This document shows, in pieces, positions 13,151-25,597 of a stretch of 64,000 bases of DNA. The notes under the pieces are model-generated. The model did not search any database and was not told where the DNA came from. It saw nothing but the letters and a program-made list of their open reading frames with translations. How positions within the stretch are numbered: the first letter of the stretch is position 1; each line of letters opens with the position of its first letter. This stretch comes from Apus apus (lineage: Eukaryota > Chordata > Aves > Apodiformes > Apodidae): contig NC_067291.1 in NCBI RefSeq assembly GCF_020740795.1, positions 13,272,780 through 13,336,779 of the forward strand, in the 5' to 3' direction. The position numbers and the translations under genes were made by a program.

Positions 13151-16029
13151 AGCAGTTCTAACAGTGTCTCATTACAGATACCTACCAGAGTCTCAGATTT
13201 TAAGACTTTTGCCAATTACTCAGAAACTGGCATCCAGGTCTGCATCGCTAAAGCTCAGGCCCACCTTCTAATGCAGCAGGAAAAATAAATCCCTTTGAGA
13301 AACCTGTTGCTGTCAACTGAGATATCAGAGGAGAGGGAAAAGGAGAGGAGGACAAACACATTTAGAAACTGGAATATCCACAAAAAAGCCGAACTCTCAA
13401 CTGGTGTAATTTGCTATATGTCTGTAAAACCTGAGGAGCATCGTCGTGTCCCAGCAACAGAGGGTTTGACCACACAGCACAGCAAAACATTAGATTCCCC
13501 ACTTTACACACAGTATTTCTTCTCTGGCAGCTACTCCTTCTGTTGTGGTGTTACAGCATCTGAATTTGCTGGTGTACTGCCAGAAAGGATGTTTTCTTCT
13601 CTGTTTGGAGGAACAGTCATCTTCCAACTGATCCTTGCTCTACTGAGCATTGGGAACTCATCCTGAGGTGTCCTCCAAAGACAGAACTGCCTGGGAAAGA
13701 GCTTTGCCAGCCTTTGTCTGAAAGGATTGTTCAAACTTTCCCATCCTGCTGTAGGCAACAGTTTTTTGCCCCAAACTTTCTGTTCTTGTGCTCATTTGAA
13801 TGTGAGTCTCATAGGGAGACCTTGTACATTTACACTGTCTCAGTGTTGTCCTTTGCTGTGGGAATTTATGGTGGTAATTGCACCATAAATGCTTTTTTCC
13901 CAGCACTGTTTATCACGTGTTATTGTCAGACTCCCTGCCTTAGCCTTCTAAAGGGAAGAGGTGCTTTATAGTGCAACACCAGCATGGCAGCAGTAAGGAT
14001 GCTGGAATAGTCTTTCTAATTGATCTTGGAAGAAGTGGGCAGTGATTTCCTTTGAGTGATTTTCATTAACTGAGCTCTTTGTTATTGCTTAGGTGTGGGT
14101 TATGAATATAACAGCTTCCACAGGAGTGGATTTGCAGTTCAAACACAGTTCAAACACAATATAATCCACTTCAATAAAGAGGTGGAAGAATGCAGTTTTC
14201 AGTAGCATTTTTATTAAGTACTGGCAAACTCTTACGCATGTTAATGCTTGATAAAAATACAGCTGACCCAGATGCAAAACACTGTGGTGAGTTAAGGCAT
14301 ATGACAGCAAAATATAGCCAGTAACACCTGACAACCAGTAGCCCTGCAAACTCAGTTCACAGACATAGGGAAGTGGGAGAGGAGCCTCTGCTCCTCAACA
14401 TGTCAAATTTTGACCATCCACTTTTTAAAAATGATTATTTCACCCCAGGTAGACCATCTAAAAATACTCACAGAATAACTGGATTAGACATTTGCAAGGG
14501 GATTGCATCTTGTACTGTTGTTGAAGTTATTTTGTGGGAACACATTGATAATGGCTCATTTATTTCATGTTCACATTTACAAACCCAGCTAGGAGAATGG
14601 AAAATTAGATGCTCTTATGGCTTATATATACTAAAAATCACAATTGTGAGTTGGCAGTTACAAGTTCCTGCCATTTGACGCACTGGTTTTCTTTGTCCAT
14701 TTTTGGTTATGTATGTTTAACCTACACAAAAATGAGCTTAGAAAACCATTTGCTTAAGTGACCAAATAGTTGTAGATGTGTCCTTGACCACAAGCAGCAG
14801 AGAACATCAGCACATCAGCAATTGCCTTTCTCATATGACAGTTCAGTGATTGCCTGAAATTGATGCTCTGCTACCACCACAGCCATTCCTGTCCTGCCCT
14901 GCTCCATCACTTTGTTTCAGCTGAAGCAACTCTACAGCTGCCTGGCAAAGCAGAGCAAGGGAGCTGAGCTGGATTCACACTAACCTGACAAAAGAACAAC
15001 TGTGGCTTAGGGTGATGCTGTCCCTAAGACATCACTCCATCTTGGAACAAAACCTTTCAGAATCTTCCCAAATTTACTGTAGTGCAGCATTTTCCATGTC
15101 TGTAAGAACAAGATATTTCTATTTAAACAGTTCAGTTGTACTGAAATGAAGCCAACGTTTTACTTCAGCCTGTAGAACAGAATCATTGCATGAGACAATC
15201 ACTGAAGCATGAAACACAACCTGGCCCCACATCCCTAACAGTTGCACAGATTGGGAAGTGGTTCTGCCTCGAATTCATGCCCTTGTGAACACAACTGATT
15301 TTTATACCCTTGGTGGCAGATTTGTTGAAGTCACTCCTCTCTCCCTCCACTTCCTCACTCATGGGCTCCTTCTCTCTCCACCAACTCCTGTGGTGCCAAC
15401 CACACTGCAGAGAGCTGCCATGTGCTACACTAGATGGATGGGTCAAACAACCATGGTCAGCAAAAACTCTTGGGGATTTTTTGTGTTCGTTCTAGCATAT
15501 TGTAATCTGCAGAAATCCAGTTTCAAAGGCAACCACAGAAACCCACCAGCATAACTGGGGATGTCTGGTAGGGCAGGACTGACTTAAACCAGCTCTCTAA
15601 GTGAGGTCATTGTGGACCTGTGCCCTGATTTAATCCAAACTCCCTTCCTCACACAGTGAATCCATAGGAAAATCACTGCCAGGTCAGCACCTATCGTCAC
15701 ACCACTACAGGGCAGGCTCTGCCCAGGGCAGGGCAGTGTCAGGGAGCTCAGCACTTCCCTGGAGACAGGGAATGAACCAGCACACATCGTTTCTTGCTTC
15801 TCTCTCAAGTTTCCACCGTGCTGCTTTCCATTGCTGCAAGCAGGGAATGCAGATTGTGCCAGGGCTTTTGCTGCATTCCTGCGGCAGGGATGTTGTACCG
15901 GCTGTCCACAAAACTCTCTTCCCCACAGTCAGAGCAAGAGCCAGAGATTTTAGTGCTTGATGCTATTTTCACAACGCCATGGAGACAATGTGCAAAGCAA
16001 AAGCAGCTCAATTCACTTGGTGTGGTTTA

Positions 16030-16400
16030 GGAACCACTTGAGACACCGCTAAAGGGCTACGCGACGCGATTAGGCATCAGGTCAGAAGAGCTCCCAAAAC
16101 AATAACTGAGTTTTGAAAACATCTTTTCCTGTTCATTAGGAAAAGCAAGTGTTAAGCAAGTAATCTGTCTCTTCAGTGCAATTTCAGCACAACATATGTC
16201 ATGAGTTGTCTCAGGAAATGAATTACAGGGCTTTCTGATAAGGTTTCATTTTACTAATAGCAAAGTGGCTCCATCCACCCAATAGGGCTTTGTTAAGATG
16301 GAAGCATATTGTAGCACTAATGAAGCGTGAGTTCAGCCTAATTAACAGGATGGCAACAGCAATCACACAGCCTTTTCATTCACTTTTATACATTCTGTCA
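16030..16400. promoter_or_regulatory. Candidate conserved non-coding element with retained CpGs
   Basis: It contains CTACGCGACGCGATTAGGCA, a CpG cluster unusual for this CpG-depleted background. This is followed by TAATTAACAGG, CTGATAAGG (GATA-like) and repeated ATTAG/TAATG words. Retained CpGs outside an island suggest selection or hypomethylation. Confidence 0.35.
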
Positions 16401-19400
16401 GAGTAACAGAGTTGTGTTCAACACTGCTGGAACCCTCTGGCTTTGCTCCCTGTTTGCACGCCCACTAATCCCTCTTCTTTGTTCAGACAGCCCAGATCCA
16501 GCCAAGTGCTAAACCCATATAATCATGGACAATGAGGCAGAGCCCCTGGGCAGTGGCACCACTCATTCACCCACCTGCCAGCTCCCCCTCCTCATATTTA
16601 ACTTTAAGCAGACCCCTCCCAATCAGCAGGACCCCTCACAAATTTCCAGTTAAGCACATACTAAAGTGTTTTACTGGATTAGGTCCATGGTTTCTGTTGT
16701 AAGAGGAAGAGTCACAGGCAGAATTTATTTTTCTGAACAACCTATTTTGTCCGTGTTGGAAAACAATAGCATTTTCATTACTCACTTCACAACTCACCTG
16801 AATGAATGGGAAAGGCTCCTTGCCTGCAGCTGCTCTTTCACTTGGGCTTGTAAATTCAGCTTTTGAAGGGCAGTCCAGGGCAAACTGTATTGGTGAGTTA
16901 TTTGTGTCTGATGTGGGCATGATGGAGGAGACGTCCAGACAGAAACTAAGTTTCTTTCATTAATTTCAACGTGTTCTGTGCAATCTCTCATTTAAAATGC
17001 TGAAAATAAGCCTGCAGATGGGGAGCTGCAGATCCTCTCCCTTGGCCTGGCTCCAGTCAGGGTAATTACATGCTGGTTGGCTGAATCCCCTCATATGGCT
17101 TCAAACAGAAGAGTCATTCTCCACTTTGCCTCCTGAAATACTGCAATGTAGTGCAGCAGACACAGAACAGCAACCAAGAAGTACCTGCAGTTCAGCAGTG
17201 GTGGGAAACATTTCTGATGAGCCAAATAAAGGCTGAATTATTTTGGTAACCACTACAGCTCCCCTGAAGCAGACTGTCCCACTTCAGGTTATAGCTCCTG
17301 GCCCATAAGAGCTTCCAGGTGGCTCAAAATGTAGGTGTGCAGTAGGGCTGGTGGAAGGGATAGCTCAGAGATACCCGTTATACACACCATACCATTTTGG
17401 GGAAAGTCCATCTCCAGGTCTGAAATAACAAAACCTGCAGGAGGTCACCTTGCCACTTTGTTATAGTTGATGACTTGCACAATGATGTCCTCTGGTGTGG
17501 CCCTGCTGTCAGCCACTTGCTACATCCTCTCCACTGCAACCACTCCAAAATCCTACATGACTCAAGCCCAGAGATTGGCTATCTCCAGCCTTCAGAATGA
17601 ATTTGTCTTTCCTTAGTTAAAGTAAATCATACACTACATTTTGACATAGAATAACTTTGTAAGCAACACTAAGAGAGTTGAAGGAAGCTGTGATCAAAGT
17701 CTCCAGTAAGACTACAGTCACTGAGGGCATCTAACAGCTTGCCAGATTTTGCTCTTGTTCTAAAATGTGCTTCAGAAGCTGCATTTTCATTTGATCACAT
17801 ATTTAAGTAAAATGGATCACTGCAGCAGAACTTGTTCTTGAAAAATTTTATTCACTTCTACCACTCACAACCTATGGCAAACTGATAGGAGTGGAAAAGA
17901 TAACCCACTATTAGTGGGGAAACCTGAATAAAACAAAATCAAGACAGAAAGGCTGGACAGCTTCATAATCTGGTAACATGTCAGGAAATCTCTCTCTTGA
18001 TTAAATGTATTTCAAGTCTCACAATGAGTACAATTTTTGACCACAAGAAGGCTGGGTCAAGAGGCACTGAGAGATGAGACACCTTGGCCATGAGGTGACA
18101 GTCCTGCCCTAGGTGGACTGGCTCTGGCTTCCACATTGCCATGTCCCTCCACAACACAAAACTGGGAGCATGTTCCTTCTTTGTAGTGTTTCTGAATGGT
18201 CAGATTCTCTCAGAACCATTTGTGAGATAAAGAGTTGATTTCTCTAACCCTGGCACTTTATATGCTTGAAGAGCCTTGGTGCTATCACCTCAGCTTCCTG
18301 AAAATGTCAACATAATAAACTCATCTCTTCCCATTGGTCTCAGCAGACAAGCCAAATGCTAAATAAAGCCAGGCACTAGATTACCTTCTTACATCTAAAT
18401 GTTTGTATATGAATTCTTCCAGGTTAGAGATAAAGGATGATAAAAATAATACATGCAACTCTTGCCCTTTACTTGCCCTGAACATAGGTCTTTAGTTCCC
18501 AGGATGTTCTTTCCCTTCATTACAATTCATCTAAAAAAGATGCAATTCATTTATACATAGTGAAAAACAGTCCTTGAGTACCACTTTATCATATAATAAG
18601 ATTAAAATCTCAATTTTTGTCATTACTTTTATGGTACAGCAGAAATGCCTGCAGTGAAAGTGAGTTTAACACCTCCAAAAAATATTTGTTACTAAGAGGG
18701 TCAAAAACACATGAAGAACAATTGCTTTCCAACTGCTTCATTTCATACTCATCTTCCAGGAAAGGAGCATGACAAGCTCTTGTCAGATATGGCATGAAAG
18801 CAGAGCTCAGGACATTTTGAGTAGTGGGCCCTGGTACAACACACATCTTTATTTGCAGGTATCTTCCCCCATGTCTGGCTGATAAAGGAGTATGGGGGGA
18901 GATCCTGAGAACAGAAAACATTGATGTGGGAACAGAACATACAGATACATTACAATGAAGCCTTTAGCAAATGGATGTCAAACCATTTTTGTCGGTCTGA
19001 GAAAAATATTCAGGATTAGAAATTCATTAGAAATTAAATACCTTGAGACAAAATATGTGCAAGCTCAAGACACAGACAAATAGATAGAAAATTACTTTAT
19101 TATCCCAGGGAACACAGCACCAGTAACAAATATGCTGCTTGCCAGTATTTATATTCCAAACAGTGTTGCTTCCCCGTAAATCATTGGTTCTACATTTGCC
19201 TGGGTTTTCTTCTTCTTTTTCTGAAATAGATCATATCCATTAACACATAATGGGACAGGACATGGGATTTCACCCTTGGCCCGGGAAGTTTAAAAGGCAT
19301 TGATTTTCCTGGTGTACCAGAAATGGCAGTTACTCTCTGTATATACTTATTTCTAAAGATATAGGGGGGCAAAATATAAGTAATTCTGAAAACACTAGTA

Positions 19401-20904
19401 GAAAAATATTAGTAATACAAGTGGGGAAAGTTAAGCAATTAATGTCTCAATAGGAAGAGCTCCTGCTCTACACATGTATATACAGCTCAGCACACCATAA
19501 AATACTCTGCAGTTGACCAATCCTTCTTTAGTCCAGAGTAACAACCAAACTGGGACAGGTAACCCCAAGTGCTGCAGCTCAACTGAGGTTTCCTCATCCT
19601 TCCACCTGAGCAAGCACATCCTCTGCTGACCTCCTCTCCTGCCTCATGCTGAGCCAGCTCCACTGGAATAGGCAGACTATCAAGATCAGTGGATGGACAT
19701 TCTTCTTCAAAACTGCTGGTTGATATCTCAGTTCACTTTGAAACCAGATTTCTAGCAGGAAGAATCTAGGGCAGACAGTTACCTGAAGGACAAAACCTTT
19801 CTGCAGTGGGTGGGTTGGAGCAACCTGACCCATCCCATCTCTCACCAGCAGCAGGAACATGAGCTCCTGCAAGGAAAATAACTGAGGAAAAAAAGGCATT
19901 CAAGCTCTCTTGAAAGAAATATATTCCCTTTTTCTGAATCCCACAGCCCCTTGTATCTGCTTTTTGCTCTACATTTTTTCCAGGTAGCTGATCAAGGAGT
20001 TTTCTCCTTCACCCACAGCTGGAAATGAGAAACCATGAGGAAAACCCTTGTTGCAGGCAAATGGCTCAAAGAATTCCCTGCCTGGGAACCAGGCAGGACA
20101 GGGGGATTACAGTAACCAGCATCAACAGATTTGCATATTCCAAGATTGTAATTGAGGAATAAGAAGTAACACCATTATGCAAATCTCTGGGCCCTGAGTG
20201 GCTGAAGCCAGAGCTCAGCACACAGCTTCCTTACCAAAATAAACCAAGGATTAGGCAGCACTGGGGCAAGCACAGCCAGGGAACAGGGAATTGCTTAGTG
20301 GGAAGAAAAGGCACCATAATTCATCAGTAACTAACTGTGCTCAGCCCTGAGCTCCAGCAGCTGGGACACCTTCTTCCTGCCTCAATATTAGATATATTTG
20401 AGCTCACAATGCTCTTCTGGGTCCATGGCAAGTCAGACAGCAAAATTATTGCCTGCAACTGAAGAAAGGCCATAGAAGTATATCAACAAAACAACATCGT
20501 TTTGTGTGCTACCAATGAGCTAAACAGCTAAACATCATGGTTCCTTTCTTTTTTTCTTAACCCTTTTGAGTGTCCCCATCAGCAGAATTTAATCTGAGGA
20601 GGTGTATTTTGTCTGGCAGATAATTCTTCATCAGCTCCACTTGTGAACTCATGCTTCAAGGTCAACCAAGGTTACAGAGAAATGAGGAGTTCAATTGGCC
20701 TATTTAAAAGCAATTAGTAATTACAGCAGTATTCTTTGCTTAAAATTCATGAAATACAGCCATGCTTTCAGGGAGATTCTTTTCAAGTATGCCATACATT
20801 ATTTTCCACAGGACATGGCAACTCAGTCCACCTTGATTAATGAATAACTGTCCCTCACTTCCTACTGTAAATACAATTCTAAACATATGGGAGAGAATTT
20901 GTAG

Positions 20905-21150
20905 TGAATTAGGGTTGTACATTATCACTGTGATTAGCTGCATTTGTTACCCAGCAGATGTCTGGGTAGTAAAAATCCCCCATGAGTACAGCATCCTGGA
21001 GTTTCCCAGTTCCTTGATAACTGGTCCAAGAATTTCTCATTCCTGCTGTGCTCTGATCCTGGTGGCCCAGAGCAGATGCTTGCTGTCTGTCCATCTCCTG
21101 CAATACTAATCCCATTCTCCCCACACTGCAACCCCAGCAGAGCAACCCAC
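20905..21150 (-). mobile_element. CR1-like LINE fragment, endonuclease-domain remnant
   Basis: The minus strand encodes LMGDFYYPDICWVTNAA, matching the conserved GDFN-PDICW motif of the CR1 ORF2 apurinic endonuclease domain, with related residues upstream (about 21150-21000). It is an internal fragment with a degraded frame outside the motif. It has no visible link to the 3'-end copies at 21.7 and 22.8 kb, though all three share the same orientation. Confidence 0.65.
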
Positions 21151-21699
21151 ATCCTCTGCTTTTCTCTCTCCTCTTAACCTCCCCAAAAAGCTTTCCTGGT
21201 GACATTCATCATCCTCACAATACCAAAACACTCTGACAAGCTGAGCCAAATTACCTCCCAGGTGTTGTAGCACTGATTAACTAGAGTTACAAGTTTGATG
21301 ACTGATCTGGCTGCAACTGTTTATGATATTGGTAGTGCCATTATAAGCATCAAGACAACATCTGCAGGATATCTCTGCCTGTTGTCTGGCACCTTTTTCC
21401 TGGGCATCTCATGACCACACAGCACCGGAAAAGCTCTGCTCCAACAAAAAGCCTAAAGAGACATAGTGAATAAATGGCATGAAGCTAAAGCCCACAGAGA
21501 TCAAGTGACTGGTCCCAGAACATGGAAGACATACAGTACTGCCTTGAGAGCTTTCACATGAGATTTTCTGCCCCCCAACTTTGGTTTCTCCATCCCAGCC
21601 TTACTTTTGTTGTCTCAGGTCTTCCAGCAGAGAGAAAAAATTGTCACTGTTCTCCGAAAAGGCTCTTGGCATCTTGACATCTGCCTTCAAACCTTTGAA

Positions 21700-21775
21700 T
21701 TAAATCATAGAGCACACCTCTAAGATCAACAAGTCCAACCCTCAACCCATCACCACCATGCCATGCAAAGGAGCT
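21700..21775 (-). mobile_element. CR1 3'-end fragment, diverged
   Basis: The plus strand reads AAATCATAGAGCACACCTCT, then AAGTCCAACCCTCAACCCAT and a CACCACCATGCC motif. This is the typical reverse complement of a CR1 3' UTR subfamily (AAGTCCAACC-TCAACCCAACACCACCATGCC). It is short and diverged. Confidence 0.7.
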
Positions 21776-22756
21776 GGAACACAACTGAACCAACTCACGA
21801 GGCCAAGATTTTCAAGGCTCTAATTGCATAAACAGAAATGTATAAAAATGCATACTCTTGTGTTGTACATGTACCTTTTTCTAACTGTTACCTGGCAAAC
21901 CCTTCAAGGCAGGGCTGTACTGTGAGGTGAGCAAAGCATGAGCCCTGCTTTATTGAACAGCCATTAACCACACCACAAACTGCACCATAACATTAATTTT
22001 GCAGCTACAAGATGTTGGCGATGAACAGAACTAATGCATGTGCACACATTTGCTACACAGTCATAAATTTTAGTAATGCGATTTTACAAGCCTCTTAAAA
22101 GGTGACCACTGAGGGGGGAGAAATTAGCAACAGGAGAGGCAGGGTTGAGGTTCAGCAGCAATATTTCATTATCAAGGCAAGGAAAGAAGACAAATGACTC
22201 AGCCTGCTTGGCTCTCCCCTCTCCCCCCACCACGACATGGGGAAACACACACACATAACACAGATTTGTTTCATTGCAGAAAGTGTGTCAGCCCTGCAGG
22301 ATGGCAGATCAGGAGGGGTTTTCAATAGCAGCAGAGGTTTCTCTCTCACTAAAGAAGTTTACAGCAAAGCTCTTCAACAGGAACCAGGCTCCCCATTGTT
22401 TCCAGGGGCAGGTAGAATACTAAGCATTTCTCTAGTCCGTCTTCCAAGTAGGAGTGTTTTACTGTGCATAATTCCCTCTTTTCCCCCCCTTTCAGGGGGG
22501 ACACCCATTGTTGCAGGTACGGGTTGGAGCACCACTGCATGCTGGGCAACAACATGCAGACAGCACACAGGCTCAAAGGAAGCATGGAAAACAGCAATTT
22601 TGTTGTGAATAGCAGGGTTTGACATTTTCCTTAAAGCACCCGCAATCAGAACTGCATGTTCTTACCTGAGGAGTTCACTCATTTATTTTTATCTTTAAAT
22701 AATGAAATCTGTTTTCAACCCTCCGGTTGCAGAGATTGGCCTGGAAATATGATTTC

Positions 22757-23142
22757 CACAAATCATACAATTATAGAATGGTTTAGTTGGAAGGGACGTT
22801 AAAGATCATTTAGTTCCGAGCCCCCTGCATTGGCAGGGACACCTTCCACTAGATCAGGTTGCTCAGAGCCCCACCCAACCTGGCCTTGAACATTTCCAGA
22901 GATGGGGATTCCACAACTTCTCTGGGCAGCCTGTGCCAGTGTCTCACCACCCTCACACTGAAGAATTTCCTTCTAATGTCTAACCTAAATCTCCCCTCCT
23001 CCAGTTTTAATCCATTACCCCTTGTCCTTTCACTTACAAGCCCTTGTAAAAAGTCCCTCCTCATCTTTCCTGTAGGCCCCCTTCAGATACTGGAAGGCTG
23101 CTATGAGTTCTCCCTGGAGCCTTCTCTTCTCCAGAATCCCAA
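22757..23142 (-). mobile_element. CR1 LINE 3' fragment with ORF2 C-terminus
   Basis: It starts with the CR1 terminus in reverse complement (ATTATAGAATGGTTTAGTTG). It then encodes on the minus strand (about 23064-22849) the typical CR1 ORF2 end, including TRGNGLKLEEGRFRLDIRRK and HWHRLPREVVESPSLEMFKA. The copy is 5'-truncated near 23142 (AGAAGAGAAGGCTCC in minus sense). The frame is nearly intact over about 70 codons, so the insertion is fairly young. Confidence 0.95.
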
Positions 23143-25001
23143 CATGTGGGGGTATCTACCCAAAATCCAGAGATCTGAGGTTTGGGAGGGCAGGGAAAAG
23201 CAAGACTAGGGATGGGTAATTAGGAGGATGCTGATGCACATCTCTTCAACTCTAAAAACCTCCTGTCTCAGCAGCAACTGTGTCCCAAGACACCCCACCA
23301 TTTCATCAACCCTTTACTGTATGCAGTCTTGTGGGCAGCTTCCCTGGATGGGCAGAGAACTTTGCACATCTCTTCATTGCATCCACTGCTCATCCACCAG
23401 GACCAGTGGTGCCCAGTGGCACCATGCACAGACCAAGCACAGCTGCTTAATGGTGCTGGGCTCATCCAGGACCATCAGTGAGTCTCTCTTGAAAATCTCA
23501 GTCTATTGCTCTCAGGAAGGATTAGATGCACTGGTGCTTTTGGAAGAGCTTCGCGACTTTCCTGCACGTAGTTTGTGCTATGTTGCAGAAAATAAATAAA
23601 ACCAAATGAAGCTTACTTATGGGAGGAGTTTGCCTACTGACAGCCCACTTCTTCCTTTTTTTGTAGATTTTCCTGCAGTTTCTAAGTCGATGGTGAAGAC
23701 TGATGTTACAGCCTGCAAGAGATCAAGTGGTCCACGGTCTCAGAAGTTATCCGAAGTGACCAAGCTTGCTGGAGAACAGCTAGCAGAGCAGCACTTTACA
23801 AGATATGCTGCTCTTTCCTGAAAAGATAGCACAGAAAAAAATAAGATAAAAGAAAGTACCTCATCTTCATTATTACTCCAACAGGTGCTTGCCTTTTTCC
23901 AAAGTGCACACCAACACAACTGACCTTTCCTTTCTATAGGACCATGCTGCAACAGGCAGGCTATGGGCTACTTTCTCTTCTTCCATGTGCAGATTCAATG
24001 GGATGGAGCCACAGAACCAACTCAGAGTGCAGAATATGGCCTTGAGACCAAATATTTTACTTGTGACTCTTGTGCATCAGGCAGAGCCAGTCATCACAGC
24101 TATATCTGAAATAAAGACTTCATGCAATCGTACAACTGATTGCTGTGAGCAACCAAAGCAGCACAGAGAGCATGGGGAGGGATCTGCCTTCATCACTTTC
24201 CTCTACTTTGAGACTCATTGGCTCTGTCCAGCAGCTCCTGTACAAACCAGGCAGCTGCTCCAACTCCCAGCACAGCAATGACCCAGATGAGGCCTGTATA
24301 TCCTACATTTCCAGCTTCTTGGCTGAGGAATGCTGTGCCAGAGTGCTTAGGATTTTTTTGACATAAGCCTGGTCACACTTCACTTATTTATGAAAATTCC
24401 TGCTCCCAGAAAACTACATTTTCATGTCATTGTTCATTATTTACATACATCCCCTTCTCTGTGGTTGCCCTTTGCAACTTCTGATACTGGATTACCTTCA
24501 GTGGTAGGCTCCACTCTGTCTTTGTTCCAACTCCTGGAATTTTAAGGCAACCTGGTTTTGCAACGAACTGGTCAAAAGCAGCAAATGAAGTTCATCTAGA
24601 GATCCTCAGCAACTGATGGTTGTTGATAGGGGACTACAGATAGTTATCTGTAGCACTGACCGAAAAAGGACAGTGGTTGCATAAATGTCAGTGAAATAGA
24701 TACCAAAACTTTAGTCATGACCTTCTTAAAACAGTTGATATGGCAAAACTTAGTCATGAACTAACCTATAAAATGAAACCTTATGATCAGTGTCAAGAGT
24801 TAGTCTCCCAGAAGCCCAGGCAATGTGATGCAAAGGAGCTTTTAGACGAAGCCCAACAAATTCATTTCTCATTATCTTCTGCAATCTTACTATCTCACAA
24901 GAGAGAAATCCATCAGCAATTCTGCCAAGAACTAGATAGGCTGCTTAGTTATCTAACACTGAGACGTTTGCATCCCATTACTATCTTGATGTCCCTGGGG
25001 G
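23143..25001. other. Intergenic between CR1 and the microsatellite: nothing identified
   Basis: Open frames of up to about 123 codons occur but have no recognisable domain. The frame that enters the microsatellite (start 24740) has an N-terminal part of about 90 residues of unique sequence that I do not recognise. Confidence 0.6.
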
Positions 25002-25269
25002 GAAAAAAAGAAAAAGAAAAAGAAAAGAAAAGAAAAGGAAAGGAAAGGAAAGGAAAGGAAAGGAAAGGAAAGGAAAGGAAAGGAAAGGAAAGGAAAGGAA
25101 AGGAAAGGAAAGGAAAGGAAAGGAAAGGAAAGGAAAGGAAAGGAAAGGAAAGGAAAGGAAAGGAAAGGAAAGGAAAGGAAAGGAAAGGAAAGGAAAGGAA
25201 AGGAAAGGAAAGGAAAGGAAAGGAAAGGAAAGGAAAGGAAAGGAAAGGAAAGGAAAGGAAAGGAAAGGA

Positions 25270-25361
<92 letters not shown>

Positions 25362-25365
25362 AAAG
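25002..25365 (+). repeat. Polypurine microsatellite (AAAGG)n then (AAAG)n
   Basis: After a degenerate A/G lead-in at about 25002-25035, a near-perfect array of AAAGG runs to about 25270 (about 47 units). It switches abruptly to AAAG (about 24 units) ending near 25364. The whole stretch is purine on the plus strand. In MINAR1 transcript sense it is a CCTTT/CTTT pyrimidine tract starting about 50 nt past the probable cleavage site. Open frames through it, Lys/Gly/Glu-rich on plus and Leu/Ser/Phe-rich on minus, are artefacts. True length in the genome may differ, because such arrays are polymorphic and often mis-assembled. Confidence 0.97.
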
Positions 25366-25426
25366 CACTGGAGTAATAAATTATTGCAACTGTTTCATTA
25401 AAACTTAGGACACTGTAATTTTAAAG

Positions 25427-25432
25427 TTTATT
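25427..25432 (-). terminator. MINAR1: Candidate distal MINAR1 poly(A) signal (AATAAA)
   Basis: On the minus strand the hexamer lies in ACCAAATAAACTTTAAAATT and is followed by ACAGTG, giving a CA cleavage site at about 25414. A T-rich GTTTTAATG stretch comes next, and then the pyrimidine face of the microsatellite. Sequence architecture and spacing are canonical. Use of the site is inferred. Confidence 0.6.
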
Positions 25433-25591
25433 TGGTAGTATACTTAAATGAACCAAAAGGCAACATTGTACAGTGACTTTATAAAATAAAAATATTACAT
25501 AGTACATTAACCAAAACCCCAGTTAAAAAAAAAAATAAATCCTAAAAAGTCATTTGGGGACAGATCCTGCTCTTGCTCTTCACACATATGA

Positions 25592-25597
25592 TTTATT
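25592..25597 (-). terminator. Candidate alternative poly(A) signal (AATAAA)
   Basis: A second minus-strand AATAAA lies in GCTCAATAAATCATATGTG, about 165 nt before the distal signal in transcript order. It could give a slightly shorter 3' UTR. No strong downstream GT-rich element is obvious, so it is weaker than the distal site. Confidence 0.3.

Larger units (their letters stand above)
10299..20904. other. Intergenic: no gene seen, two candidate conserved elements
   Basis: There is no recognisable exon, RNA gene or repeat. The stretches at about 12895-13150 and about 16030-16400 have base composition and motif content of conserved non-coding elements and are annotated separately. The remainder is unremarkable unique sequence. 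Confidence 0.7.

Noticed and set aside
22849..23064. 71-codon minus frame as a host gene
   Set aside because: The peptide is the C-terminus of CR1 ORF2, part of a truncated LINE.
1..25000. Exons of MTHFS, the convergent neighbour of MINAR1 in human
   Set aside because: I searched the open frames for the long second exon and the GLGFDKHGNRLGRGKGYYD region and found neither. The gene probably lies outside the window.
24740..25408. 222-codon plus frame and 139-codon minus frame with Lys/Gly/Glu or Leu/Ser/Phe repeats
   Set aside because: They are translations of the (AAAGG)n/(AAAG)n microsatellite. A pure purine array contains no stop codon in some frames, so openness is meaningless.
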